Source of the DNA: Gnomoniopsis sp. IMI 355080
Taxonomy: Eukaryota > Ascomycota > Sordariomycetes > Diaporthales > Gnomoniaceae
Assembly (NCBI GenBank): GCA_027946555.1
Contig: JAPEVC010000403.1
Coordinates: 1-17,375, forward strand
Reading direction: 5' to 3'
DNA: 17,375 nt
Shown: positions 1 through 8,724 of the stretch, piece after piece
Position numbering within the stretch: the first letter of the stretch is position 1
How the letters are laid out: the number at the start of each line of letters is the position of its first letter
Position numbers and translations under genes: made by a program
The notes under the pieces: model-generated
Told to the model about the DNA's origin: nothing
What the model saw: the letters and a program-made list of their open reading frames with translations, nothing else
Databases searched by the model: none

Positions 1-1
1 C

Positions 2-955
2 CCCCCCCACCACCACCACCACCTCAGCAGAGCTTTGCGTGAGCAGCTATTGACACAGAGACTTACAAACCCCAGATTTCAACTCTTTTTTGGCACGTTC
101 GATGCCGTCGTCCTCATGGCATCCATTTTCATCCTTTTCCCCAAAGACAATGCAGAATACGCCCCCGCCGCCCTACAGCACTTTCAATGGGCCGTGGAGC
201 GCTTTGAGACCATGTCTGAGCGGAACCGTCTCGCGGCAGCGGCAAGGGGCGTGCTGCACGCCATCCATGTGCGCCTAAAGAAAGCACTCGGTGTCAGCGG
301 GGCTTCCGTCATGCCCTCTGTATCCCCGGCCCTGCTACCTGCAACGGCCATCAGCAGCAAGGCAACGCCGGCATCGTCCGCGTCTGCGAGCTCCAACAAC
401 CCCGACCCCCATGGCATCTCCTCCTCCTCCTCCACCGCCGCCGCTGGAGGGGTGTCGCCCTCTCTTACCAACACACGCACCTCCAGTATCTTCACCCCGT
501 CGGGCGGCGAATCTTCATCGCTCAGCGCGCCCAGCGAGCCGTACTTTGGTGCAGGGCCGCCGATTGATCCCAGCCTATCGGGCGGCGGCGGCGGCGGCGG
601 AAGCCTGACGTCCGAGCAGCAGCAGCAAGAACAGGGCGCTGCTTGGGCGCTGCCCGAAGGGTTTGACTGGGGCTCGATCCAGCCTGTTTATGCGATGGCG
701 GACGTGGCGTATAATGACCTGATGGGCATCAGCTCGAATGGCGGCGCTGAGGCTGCGGCGGCGGGTGGTGGTAGTGGTGGTGGTGGGTCGATACCACACT
801 GGGCTGGGGGAGCGCTGCTGTTGAATGATGAGGCATCTGGATCTATGGCGGAGGGTGGTGACGGGAATACACACGGGTGGTCGTTTGGGGGAGATTTTGG
901 TAATGATAGTGTTTGGAGCGTGTTGAATCACTATCCGGCTCAATTTGCAGGATGA
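2..955 (+). CDS. Fungal transcription factor, C-terminal part (5' partial)
   Basis: The frame is open from base 2 to a TGA at 953-955, so this is the 3' end of a gene that starts outside the window; no ATG marks a start here. It begins with a Pro/His-rich run encoded by CAC repeats, followed by about 90 conserved-looking helical residues, including segments NPRFQLFFGTFDAVVLMAS and YAPAALQHFQWAVERFETMS. These resemble the C-terminal end of the fungal-specific transcription factor domain found in Zn2Cys6 regulators. The remaining 200 or so residues are low complexity: Ser/Thr/Ala/Pro-rich, polyglycine (581-600 and 765-787) and a short Gln run, as in an activation domain. The DNA-binding domain, if present, lies upstream. 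A splice acceptor inside the first 35 bases cannot be excluded. The family call rests on resemblance only, and no named regulator can be assigned. Confidence 0.72.
   Translation, partial: PPHHHHHLSRALREQLLTQRLTNPRFQLFFGTFDAVVLMASIFILFPKDNAEYAPAALQHFQWAVERFETMSERNRLAAAARGVLHAIHVRLKKALGVSGASVMPSVSPALLPATAISSKATPASSASASSNNPDPHGISSSSSTAAAGGVSPSLTNTRTSSIFTPSGGESSSLSAPSEPYFGAGPPIDPSLSGGGGGGGSLTSEQQQQEQGAAWALPEGFDWGSIQPVYAMADVAYNDLMGISSNGGAEAAAAGGGSGGGGSIPHWAGGALLLNDEASGSMAEGGDGNTHGWSFGGDFGNDSVWSVLNHYPAQFAG
8..22 (+). repeat. (CAC)5 trinucleotide repeat
   Basis: Five CAC units encode a short polyhistidine run next to a C-only stretch at the window edge. In frame with the transcription-factor fragment. 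Confidence 0.85.
581..600 (+). repeat. GGC-type triplet repeat encoding polyglycine
   Basis: A GGC-rich run inside the transcription-factor fragment encodes about seven glycines. A second glycine-rich run with GGT codons follows near 765-787. Both are inside the open frame and keep it intact. Confidence 0.8.
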
Positions 956-1257
956 GTCGCGCGGCCCCTTGAATGGAGAGAGAGAGGGGAGTCACCAGAG
1001 TCATGGCCACGCCATCTGCCCTGAGCAAGGCGCCTTGTTTGTCTGTATCATACATTCATTCTGTTGGCTCTGTACTTTCAGGTATCAATGGTGCGATTCT
1101 CCATTCAAAAAATGCTTGACCAGTCTTTCTCAAACAGTGAACCAAACCCTCCCTCTCCTCCACCCCGCGTCTTTTAAACGCCCAGATATCACCCCATGTA
1201 TCAAGATTGGAAGCGTCTAGGATTGCCTCCATGCGTGTCACAAAACCCCATGAGCCT
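956..1257. other. Convergent intergenic spacer
   Basis: About 300 bases between the 3' end of the plus-strand transcription factor and the 3' end of the minus-strand small protein gene. It should hold both 3' UTRs. No coding sequence or notable repeat was seen. Confidence 0.6.
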
Positions 1258-1638
1258 TTACAATGCAGTACCGTGCGTAGTCGACGTCGTCGGCGCAGCA
1301 GTCGTGCCAGTCGCTGCTGTATCCATTCCTGTAGACCCTGTGCCTGTGCTTCCCACCACCCCAGTCTGTCCGCCAACTGCAGCCGTGTGGGAGGTATTCT
1401 TTGATGAAGCATTGGTCCCGTGCCGAGCCCCGATATCGTTGTCTGCCGCGCTTGCCTCTGCTGCGCCCTGTTCAGCGATGGCGCGGTTCTTTGCTTGGGC
1501 GGCTGCCGTGTCGGGGTGGTTGGCGCCCTTGGGGTCGAAAATCTCGTCGCCTGCTTGCAGGACGCTGCCGCGGACGGCGTCACCTGCGCCTTTGATGCCT
1601 TTGAGGCCGGATTTGATGTCTTGGGCGATGTTGGACAT
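1258..1638 (-). CDS. Small hydrophilic protein, possibly LEA/stress-like
   Basis: A single-exon frame of 126 residues with ATG at 1638-1636. Residues 1-65 are charged and helical, opening MSNIAQDIKSGLKGIKGAGD, and include an FDPKGANHPDTAAAQAKNRAIAE-like stretch of the kind I associate with small conserved fungal proteins induced by stress or carbon starvation. Residues 66-126 are Ala/Thr/Gly/Ser-rich and probably disordered, with GSTGTGSTG-type repeats. There is no signal peptide, membrane segment or cysteine, so a soluble cytosolic protein is expected. The bases just upstream (about 1640-1665) are an ACACC-rich tract resembling a fungal 5' UTR. Function is not known to me; the LEA-like label comes from composition only. 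The N-terminal half makes a real gene likely. Confidence 0.68.
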   Translation of the reverse strand: MSNIAQDIKSGLKGIKGAGDAVRGSVLQAGDEIFDPKGANHPDTAAAQAKNRAIAEQGAAEASAADNDIGARHGTNASSKNTSHTAAVGGQTGVVGSTGTGSTGMDTAATGTTAAPTTSTTHGTAL

Positions 1639-2626
1639 TGTGTGTGGCGTGGTGTGGTGTGGTGTGCGCGTGTTGCTTCTTGACTTGGTGAAAACGTTGT
1701 AAGTAGTTGTCTTTCGGTTGGGACTGTGAGTATTAGGAGTCTTTAATTAAGGTCGAATGAATGTTGTCTAATAAGTACTTTCTTAGGTGGAGGATATTGA
1801 ATTCTTATTGTTCTTTGTTGTTAGTTAGTTGTCTCGCTATGGTCGATGATATGACGTACCCTGCCAGCAAATGACCCATCTTACTCGACAGTATGACGTT
1901 GGTACTTCACTCAGCTTTCATGCCTCTGCAAGACTACAAGCTTCTCGGTTAAAGCGGCATGCTCATGATGGAAAACCTTTTGTTGATTTCGGCTGTGCCC
2001 AATGTGCCTGTATAGTTTGTTTAATAATTATTCTTGAGGCACATATCTGAGCCCCCTCCGTTCCTTATGTGCAACATACCCAGGTACAACCCTCCAACAC
2101 CATCCCCCTTATTTTTGTATACTTTGGCAGACTTGCTGTTTCATTAGATCTCTCTGAATCCTGTTAAATTACCCGCTTATTACCAAGTTGCATATGCAAT
2201 GCCTTAAAGCCGACCTATCTACCTTCTATGGTGGACCATTTGGATCGAGGCCTAAGTACATACTCTAGGAACTTTGGAGGTTTAAACTACACAGCCTTGC
2301 ACGAGCATAGGGAGATATTCAAGTGAAACGTAAAAGTTTAAACCAGTCACCTCTCGCCTTCCTGCCGTCCTTGGGTACAACTTGACCAATTTACGCAGCG
2401 CTTGACCAGTACTTCGTTGGCTAACCAGTCATCTAGTAACACATCAGTATTGAAAGCTCTATAGCATTCATTTCAAATAATGAATATTTCGCCAAGAAAA
2501 AGACTATCATGGCTCTTATGAGCATGTGTGAGTGCTGGTCCCAGTGTGACGGAGCTCAGTCACCAACGTGCCTATGGCCGGGAGGCTTGGGAGGTTGCCA
2601 CATCCACGTTCACCTTCTAAGGGCTG

Positions 2627-2654
2627 CCTACCTAGGTACCTAACTAGGTAGGTA
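2627..2654. repeat. CCTAGGTAGG-type palindromic motif cluster
   Basis: Overlapping copies of TACCTAGGTA and CTAGGTAGGTA lie in 28 bases, forming nested inverted repeats. The same motif family recurs at 4218-4228, 4578-4592 and around 4620-4650. Related short motifs are, in my experience, scattered between genes in Sordariomycete genomes; their function is unknown. Confidence 0.7.
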
Positions 2655-3127
2655 TGGGAAAAGAATTATCGATCGACGGGCGTACGGGCAAGTGAAACTG
2701 TTTCATGGTAAAAATCTGAAAAATTATATTCGAAACCCGCATGGGAAGAGACTCAAGTCAGCAGACAGCCTGGCATTGACCTTAGCATTTTTTTTCCATC
2801 CACCGTCCAGTACTCGAGACGGATCCTAGCGTACTAAGCGGCTCGTAAATATGCGTGATTTACCTAGCGCACAGAGGGGTCTAATCAATTGAGAAATATA
2901 CAACGTCTTACACTTGAATATGGCCAAGTGCTGCGCCCATCTTTCAGAGTGTCTGCTCAAGCGGAGCAAGCTCTCACCAAGCAAGTCCTAGTTTTGGCAT
3001 GCTCAGAAGTTCTGTGGATCTCAAGAGGTACGGGCTTTTCCGTCACTCCCTAAAATATTGATGTCTGAATGCACACGATACGTATATTTGTCGTGCTTTT
3101 GAGCTTTTATACCTGTGCATGTATCCA

Positions 3128-3153
3128 CCCCCCCCCCCCAAAAAAAAAAAAAA
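3128..3153. repeat. C12-A14 homopolymer pair
   Basis: Twelve C followed directly by fourteen A on the plus strand. It lies about 70 bases beyond the stop codon of the minus-strand cysteine-rich gene. Homopolymer lengths are liable to sequencing or assembly error. Confidence 0.85.
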
Positions 3154-3161
3154 CATCAAGC

Positions 3162-3185
3162 CACAATCTGGTCCACAATCTGGTC
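3162..3185. repeat. Perfect 12-bp tandem duplication
   Basis: CACAATCTGGTC occurs twice with no spacer (3162-3173 and 3174-3185). It lies just past the 3' end of the cysteine-rich gene and next to the homopolymer pair, so it may have arisen by replication slippage. Confidence 0.9.
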
Positions 3186-3224
3186 ATCATAGTCAGGAGA
3201 AATATCAACCATGACATCCCAAGC

Positions 3225-3642
3225 CTAAGCAGTCAAATCACATGGCAATCCTCCACAGCAATACCCGTGGCCAGCGCCCAAGGCACCCTCAAAGTCAATG
3301 TTGGCACATCCGTCACTGGTCATCCAGACTTGTGCGTTGAAGTTGTAGCCTCCAGGTGAGGTCTCTTGGCAGCTGTAAGAGAGGTGGTGAGATCTTGCAC
3401 GAGGAAGAAGGCAAGACGGGCAAAACTACTCACTAGACTGGGCATGCTCCCTCATAGGCACAGGAGCTAATATAGACGACTCCGCAGGTATACGTCGAGC
3501 CTGTGTTATAGTCTGTCAGACCCATGACTGGGTTACAGCCTTCGCCTTGACAGACGGTGTTGTCGGATATCTGTCCATAGAAGGCGCTTGCTGGAGCGAT
3601 GAGGAGGGCGAATGCAGTCGTGAGGCTGGATATGGTGGACAT
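3225..3642 (-). CDS. Small secreted cysteine-rich protein (effector-like)
   Basis: Two exons on the minus strand: 3642-3434 and 3372-3225, joined across a 61-nt intron (3433-3373; GTGAGT donor, TTACAG acceptor). Without splicing the frame hits TAG exactly at the donor; the join restores a Tyr codon and gives 118 residues. Residues 1-20 are a clear signal peptide (hydrophobic core, then APASA before the likely cleavage). The mature part has ten cysteines (31, 36, 53, 61, 67, 71, 92, 108, 109, 114), an even number that would allow five disulfides, with a Cys-Cys pair in GYCCGGLPC near the end. No membrane anchor or GPI tail follows. A TATAAAAG box sits about 130 bases upstream. I recognise no family; size, secretion and cysteines fit a fungal effector, antimicrobial or surface protein, but activity cannot be inferred. 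Confidence 0.86.
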
Positions 3643-3774
3643 CGTGGTGGCTTTCAGATATCATATGAAGTCGGGTTGTGAGTTTGCGTTGTAGATTCTA
3701 TTGGGAAAAAGGCCAAGGCTACGACGACGAGTTGCAATAGTTCTATTGAAGCGACACAAGAGCAGTTCACTACA

Positions 3775-3782
3775 CTTTTATA
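3775..3782 (-). promoter_or_regulatory. TATA box of the cysteine-rich gene
   Basis: TATAAAAG on the minus strand, about 130 bases before the ATG at 3642. The spacing leaves room for a 5' UTR of roughly 100 bases. It supports the start and strand chosen for this gene. Confidence 0.6.
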
Positions 3783-4577
3783 GTTGTTCCTTTCTTGAGT
3801 CTTTGACTCTGAGGCCAAGAAGGCCCAAATGATTCCAAAACAGCCGCTCTTCCCTTCAAGCTGCTATTCCAAGGTTCTACATAATAAGATGAGCATGGAT
3901 AGGCGACTTCTACTTTCATTGGCACAATTCAGCCATTGCAACATTTCAAGACTTGATGTGTAATCACAATATCCCTCTATATACCATCTCTTAGTAAGGC
4001 CTTTTCCGTGACATCGAAAGACACCACACGACGAGAGACATATATCCACATGACACGAGATATCCTCACATCAGCCACGCTTACTGTACCTTGTTGTGTA
4101 ATCAACATTGCCAGAACTAGGCTCTTTTGGCACGCTTGCTGGTGACATAGGTACCCCTTGAATGTTGCTTAAAAAGGTGTTGATGCTTATCACTTCGTGG
4201 TGGATCTCAGTAATTATCTAGGTAGGTACTTGCTTGTAGCACCAATACCACCTGCAGTCTCCATGAGCAGTTGAAAAACTGTCTCAGCTGGCACAATTCC
4301 GGTATAGCGATCATCAATAAATTTCATTGGTCCCACAGCTGTTGAAAAAATAAGGCATACTTCATGTGTTTTTCTCTAGGAGTTCCATATTTGATGTAGC
4401 CAATATATACACACTTATATTGAATCTTATACCTTGTGTCAATCTACCCCAGGTTCCAGGCGATACAGTCTTGGGGTGCCTTTCCGTTATTAAAGCTAGA
4501 CTTGGATTATTGACATGAGTAAGTCTGGCCTGGGAATGATCAGTGCTGTATTGAAGAGAACACCATTATCTGGCCGG

Positions 4578-4592
4578 CTACCTACCTAGGTA
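4578..4592. repeat. CCTAGGTAGG-type motif
   Basis: CTACCTACCTAGGTA, containing the palindrome TACCTAGGTA. Related copies are CTAGGTAGGTA at 4218-4228 and the looser GGTAGGTA and CCTACCTGCCTA at about 4620-4650. Part of the same family as the cluster at 2627-2654. Confidence 0.7.
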
Positions 4593-5383
4593 GTGACTTT
4601 GTAGGTTGTTGGCATATTTGGGTAGGTATATGGACCAAGCCACCCTACCTGCCTATAAGTGACACAATTTCCTGTAAATAGAAACGGACGTTGCTGCTAC
4701 TGTGGTACCTTTGATTTATCCTTGAGAAAAATGAAACTCGATGCTTAGTCAAACGTCCTTACTTTTGGAAGCTTTTCGGCCCATCTGTGCTCAGCTTTTG
4801 GGGAAATCCAAGTGCTCGTCGTTTTCGTTTTCGTTTGCTTTGTATGCTTGAGAATAGAGCTACAACCAAAAGAAGCAATACTTGCCACCGAGTTACTTGC
4901 ACAGGACGATACTATCAAGCTGTGGGATGGGCGTGCATCTTTTGTTCCCCGCCAAAACTTATATATATGATAGAATACGTATGCGTCACATCACCTGCAA
5001 TTACGTTCAGCTTCTAGAAAATTCAAGGAACATGTCCTCAAATTTGAACTTTATATCGGCATCATTCTCATGCCTCGGTCGACCATCTCAAGATCGCTTC
5101 CACTAGCAGGGACGTCCTTGCTTCTAGCGCCCAGCATCACACGCGGGAAGATGGTGGCCCGAACCTCGGCACGTCTCCCTCCATTTGCCTCCACGCCAAA
5201 CCGCGCACTCCCTCCATTTCATGGCGTCTAGCACCGTGATTGTTTCGTTGCATGGCTCTTCCAGGTTGGTTCATCCCAGCCCTAGCCGAGGGCCTCGCCG
5301 GACTTTTGTGCGTGGGACACAACTGCCTCTGGGACCCAAACCTAGTCGAAACAATTGCATGTGAGCGTCTAGAAAAGCAATCG

Positions 5384-5398
5384 TGACGTCTTTAAATA
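5384..5398 (+). promoter_or_regulatory. CRE-like site next to TATA-like sequence
   Basis: TGACGTCT (one base off the bZIP CRE site TGACGTCA) is followed directly by TTTAAATA, a TATA-like stretch, about 165 bases before the monooxygenase ATG. The positions fit a core promoter with a 5' UTR of roughly 130 bases. Motif matches this short can arise by chance. Confidence 0.4.
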
Positions 5399-5561
5399 AT
5401 GCCCTACCCACAGTCCCACTGTTAGCCGGTGCATACGCTGCACATACCCTTCCAAGAGCCCTTCGCAACACACCACATATTTCCGCCAGGCCAACTCACC
5501 AAAGAAAGCTCTTACACAAGAAGCAGACTTTCGGTTGTCGTTCTGCGACACGCATAAGCTC

Positions 5562-7100
5562 ATGGAGGACTACGACGTCGTCATCATCGGTGCCGGCGCA
5601 TCGGGCATCAATGCCGCCTACAAAGTGAAGACCGAGTTACCTGGCGCCCGCTTCACCGTGCTCGAGGCTCGAGATATCATCGGTGGCACATGGAGCTTCT
5701 TCAAATACCCGGGCCTTCGGTCGGATTCATATCTCACTGGGTTCGGCTTCCGGTGGCGTCCTTGGAGTGAGGCGAAAGAAATCGCAGACGGTCCCACAAT
5801 TCAGCGTTACCTTGAGGAGTCGGTCGCTTCCGCGGGCTTGGACAGGTACATCCAGTTCAACCACAAGGTCAGCGGTGCCCACTGGTCATCGGCCGAGAAC
5901 AAGTGGACTGTTGAGGTGGATGTGAATGGTGGGGAGTCGAGGAAGACGCTCAAGACATGCTTCATTTTTGCGTGCAGCGGCTACTACGACTACAAGACGC
6001 CCTTGCAAGCAGAGATTCCAGGCATATCAAATTTCAAGGGCCAAGTTGTGCATCCACAGTTTTGGCCCGAAGACCTCGATTACTCCAACAAGCGCGTTGT
6101 CATCATAGGCTCTGGAGCCACGACCATTACCATTCTGCCTGTGATAGCACAGACAGCCGCTCACGTCACGATGCTACAGCGAAGCCCCAGCTACGTTCTG
6201 CCACTACCGTCTGCCCCTGGCCACATCTTTGCTCTGCGCAGGTGGCTGCCCAAACGCGTCGCCGATGTCATCAATTTTTGGAAAGACATCCTCTTCCAGA
6301 CGCTGCTCAAGATGTTTTGCTTTTCATTTCCCCAACTTGCAAAGAGATTACTTATCCGGGCTATGACAAAAGAGCTCAAGGGCTCCGGCATCCCCGTCGA
6401 TCCTCACTTCACCCCTAGCTACAACCCCTGGCAGCAGCGACTGTGCGTTTGCCCTGATGGTGACTTTTACGACGCCCTCCGACGGGACAATACCGACGTT
6501 GTGACGGATCATATAGACACTGTGACAGAATCCGGGATCAAGACCAAAGGAGGAAAAACCATTGAAGCCGATATCATTGTCACGGCCACGGGACTTCGAA
6601 TCCTCATTTTGGGCGGCGTCGATGTCACCGTTGACGGCGAGCGGTTCAACATCTCGGAGAGATTCGCCTGGCGAAATTTCATGCTCGAGGGCGTGCCCAA
6701 CCTGGCTATGATCATCGGCTACACCGACATGAGTTGGACGCTGGGCAGTGATGCGTGTCTGAGGCTGATGCTGCGTGTCATCAACCACATGAAGAAAATT
6801 GGCGCCGTCGCGGTCAAGCCTGTTGTGCAGGATCACGCCGCCCTCATAGCCGAGCCAATCATCAGCATGAAGTCGACGTACTTCTTGGTAGCAAATGATC
6901 GGCTGCCCAGAAAGGCAAACGTGGATCCGTGGAACGAGAGGAAGGGCTACATACCCGAATCATGGCTAGCAAAGTTTGGGACGACGGGGACGATTACGAA
7001 GGGTCTTGAATTCACTACGAGTGACGACAAGCAGGTGCAAAATGGCATGGTAAAGGGCTCTAAGGCCAATGGACTCGCGAATGGTCACAAGACGGATTGA
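5562..7100 (+). CDS. EthA-type Baeyer-Villiger flavin monooxygenase
   Basis: A single uninterrupted frame of 512 residues from ATG 5562 (MEDYDVVIIG) to TGA 7098-7100. The frame is open further upstream but has no ATG there. The N-terminal FAD-binding fold shows GAGASG (residues 10-15) and GGTW (41-44), then YPGLRSDS (49-56) as in EthA-like enzymes. The Baeyer-Villiger fingerprint F-x-G-x-x-x-H-x-x-x-W-P is exact at 158-169 (FKGQVVHPQFWP). The second, NADPH-binding Rossmann motif is GSGATT (183-188). NPWQQRLC, the TATGL segment and GYTDMSWTL later on also fit the EthA branch. Such enzymes use NADPH and O2 to insert oxygen next to a carbonyl, giving esters or lactones, or to oxidise sulphur; the substrate cannot be read here. 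The last 20 residues are a Gly/Asn/Lys tail. All key motifs look intact. No introns were needed. Confidence 0.96.
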   Translation: MEDYDVVIIGAGASGINAAYKVKTELPGARFTVLEARDIIGGTWSFFKYPGLRSDSYLTGFGFRWRPWSEAKEIADGPTIQRYLEESVASAGLDRYIQFNHKVSGAHWSSAENKWTVEVDVNGGESRKTLKTCFIFACSGYYDYKTPLQAEIPGISNFKGQVVHPQFWPEDLDYSNKRVVIIGSGATTITILPVIAQTAAHVTMLQRSPSYVLPLPSAPGHIFALRRWLPKRVADVINFWKDILFQTLLKMFCFSFPQLAKRLLIRAMTKELKGSGIPVDPHFTPSYNPWQQRLCVCPDGDFYDALRRDNTDVVTDHIDTVTESGIKTKGGKTIEADIIVTATGLRILILGGVDVTVDGERFNISERFAWRNFMLEGVPNLAMIIGYTDMSWTLGSDACLRLMLRVINHMKKIGAVAVKPVVQDHAALIAEPIISMKSTYFLVANDRLPRKANVDPWNERKGYIPESWLAKFGTTGTITKGLEFTTSDDKQVQNGMVKGSKANGLANGHKTD

Positions 7101-7479
7101 AATAGACGGGCAGTCTTTTTATTTGTAGAAAGTCTTGGTCCATGGAATTCCCTCTTGTCCCTGGTATAGATTCTCTGAGGTTTGCATGATATTCTGCTCT
7201 ACCTAGCTTGCGGCGAGCAAGCAGTTTCTCTGGGATCGGTGTTACGATAACAGTATACGGGAGACAGCCTTGAACTATCATTACTTGTTCCACAATTCGG
7301 AAGACAGACGTCATTAGATTGGGAATGTACTCTTATACCTGACTAGCATAGAACTCTGCCTGCATTCTACTACATCCTACTTCAATCCTGAGACCACCGC
7401 CACAGTCCCCTACCCTTTCACATACATAAGCACCCGAGCCGTTGACGCCGCAGTTTATAAATGGAGGGCAGCCAGGCCG
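7101..7479. other. Convergent intergenic spacer
   Basis: About 380 bases between the stop of the monooxygenase (plus) and the stop of the caleosin (minus). It should contain both 3' UTRs. No gene or striking repeat was seen. Confidence 0.6.
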
Positions 7480-8724
7480 TCATCCTTCCTTCTTATCACC
7501 AATGAATCCATCGCCTCCGATGCCATAGCCTTGATTCGAGCCCTGCTTTTGAAGCCTTTTTTCACGAATACGAAAGAATATGGATCCCTTCAATTTAAGT
7601 GTTACCAAAAGACTTGGGCACAAGCAAGACAATGCCAGAAGGACAAGCCGTGTAGGATCAAACTTACATCATAGACGCCTCGCAGATCCTCCTTCATGAT
7701 CTTACCGTCCTGTTGTAGGAGGAGGTAGGTCGTTGGGAATTCTAACATTGCGGCTCCCCACTAAGAAATTGTTAAACAACACCAGTCAGTCATTTACTTC
7801 CTCAACGTTTGCAATTCTTCTGACCGCGCTCGGAGGGTCCTTTGGGATTTGGAGAGGGGGGGGGTGACGCGGCGCTGTCAATTCCAGAACAAGCACTCAC
7901 TCCGAATGGATCAAAGGCATTTCGATTCCCTGACATCAAGCGCAACAGCTGGCGAAATGTCAGAGTGCCATCATGCTCTTCATCGTACTTGGCGAACATG
8001 TCCTCAAACTGTTGCGGTCGAAACCGGCCCTCTGTATCAAATGTGCCCGAATCAGAGCCATGCTAGTGAGCAAAAAACCCGAGAAAGATTGTCAGCGTGG
8101 TCAATGCTAGGGGGACGCCCAAACAAGAAAACGGCCAAGGCCGTTGGGCTCGTCTTTTTTTGTTTCTTTCGATGTACTTACCTTCGCTTTGTGAATGGAG
8201 TCGATGAAGATGCGAAACAGCGGATCCGGGAGCCACGAGTGTGCCAATCGTGTGGGATAGGAAAGGCCGCTGTGGATGACCACCGCCATCAAGAATGAGA
8301 AGAGGATGTTGAAGCCCAGTTCCCGAAACCCCACAAAGGTATCCAACGGATAGATCTGCCCATCGTTGTCTCGATCCCAAAAACGACAATGTTGCTGTAA
8401 CACGGTCTAATGAAGCAACGAGCAACCAAAAGTCAGCAAGAATAATACAAAACAGGGACAGCCTGCGAAACCAAAGACGTCCCTGCTTCTCAGGAGAGTA
8501 AAGAAAAAGAGGATAGTCAATACATAGTTTCCATGTTCCGCAATGTACGTTCTATCTCCGTCAGGCTTAGCCGAGGAAACAGCAGCATTAGCCCGGGCGA
8601 CGCCAGGCTTGGTAATGAATTCGTCCGCGTCCACAGCGGGCAGCCGGGTCGAGGTGGGTGGCTGCCCGGTAGACACGGCAAAGGACGGCTGCTTGCGACC
8701 GTTTGTTGTTCGACCTGGTGCCAT
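7480..8724 (-). CDS. Caleosin (EF-hand haem peroxygenase family)
   Basis: Five minus-strand exons: 8724-8524, 8406-8182, 8062-7901, 7760-7668, 7587-7480, giving 262 residues. All four introns (117, 119, 140 and 80 nt) are phase 0 with GT..AG ends; donors are GTATTG, GTAAGT, GTGAGT and GTAAGT. Caleosins sit on lipid droplets or ER membranes, bind Ca2+ and haem, and transfer oxygen from fatty-acid hydroperoxides. Visible hallmarks are TVLQQH with His73; the EF-hand loop DRDNDGQIYPLD (78-89); a hydrophobic stretch (about 95-115) followed by the proline-containing turn YPTRLAHSWLPDP; IHKAKHGSDSG with His139 and His143, near the usual second haem-ligand position; and the C-terminal WGAAMLEFPTTYLLLQQDGK block. 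Length fits fungal members. Related fungal caleosins are reported to affect oxylipins, sporulation and virulence. The start is the first ATG before conserved sequence. Confidence 0.96.

Larger units (their letters stand above)
1639..3224. other. Long intergenic region (about 1.6 kb)
   Basis: No convincing coding sequence. The left end should carry the promoter of the minus-strand small protein gene. It holds a CCTAGGTAGG-type cluster at 2627-2654, a perfect palindrome TTGCATATGCAA at 2188-2199, an inverted repeat TGAAAC-T-GTTTCA at 2693-2705, and a homopolymer pair at 3128-3153 near its right end. Transposon coding remnants were not recognised by eye. Confidence 0.6.
3643..5561. other. Long intergenic region (about 1.9 kb)
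   Basis: A spacer between two divergent genes, the cysteine-rich protein (minus) and the monooxygenase (plus). No frame in it looks like a conserved protein. The first 200 bases hold the cysteine-rich gene promoter and the last 200 the monooxygenase promoter. The middle carries several CCTACCTAGGTAGG-type motifs (4218-4228, 4578-4592, about 4620-4629 and 4641-4652). I see nothing else I can name. Confidence 0.6.

Noticed and set aside
2728..2740. TTCGAAACCC resembling a tRNA B box
   Set aside because: No matching A box, acceptor stem or cloverleaf could be folded around it.
3069..3359. 96-codon plus-strand frame
   Set aside because: It runs through the homopolymer pair and is antisense to exon 2 of the cysteine-rich gene, which has far better support.
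3864..4049. 61-codon minus-strand frame upstream of the cysteine-rich gene
   Set aside because: Short, without conserved features, and no splice sites to join it to the neighbouring gene.
5535..5561. Upstream extension of the monooxygenase frame by nine codons
   Set aside because: It begins with TTG, not ATG. The ATG at 5562 directly precedes the FAD-binding motif at the usual distance.
1639..5561. Mutated transposon in the long spacers
   Set aside because: No terminal repeats, transposase or reverse-transcriptase fragments could be recognised by eye; a repeat-library search would be needed to be sure.
8107..8403. Internal Met-like start in caleosin exon 2 as the gene start
   Set aside because: The codon is TTG, and joining to exon 1 restores the family sequence EHGNY-TVLQQH across a GT..AG intron with a CTGAC branch site.
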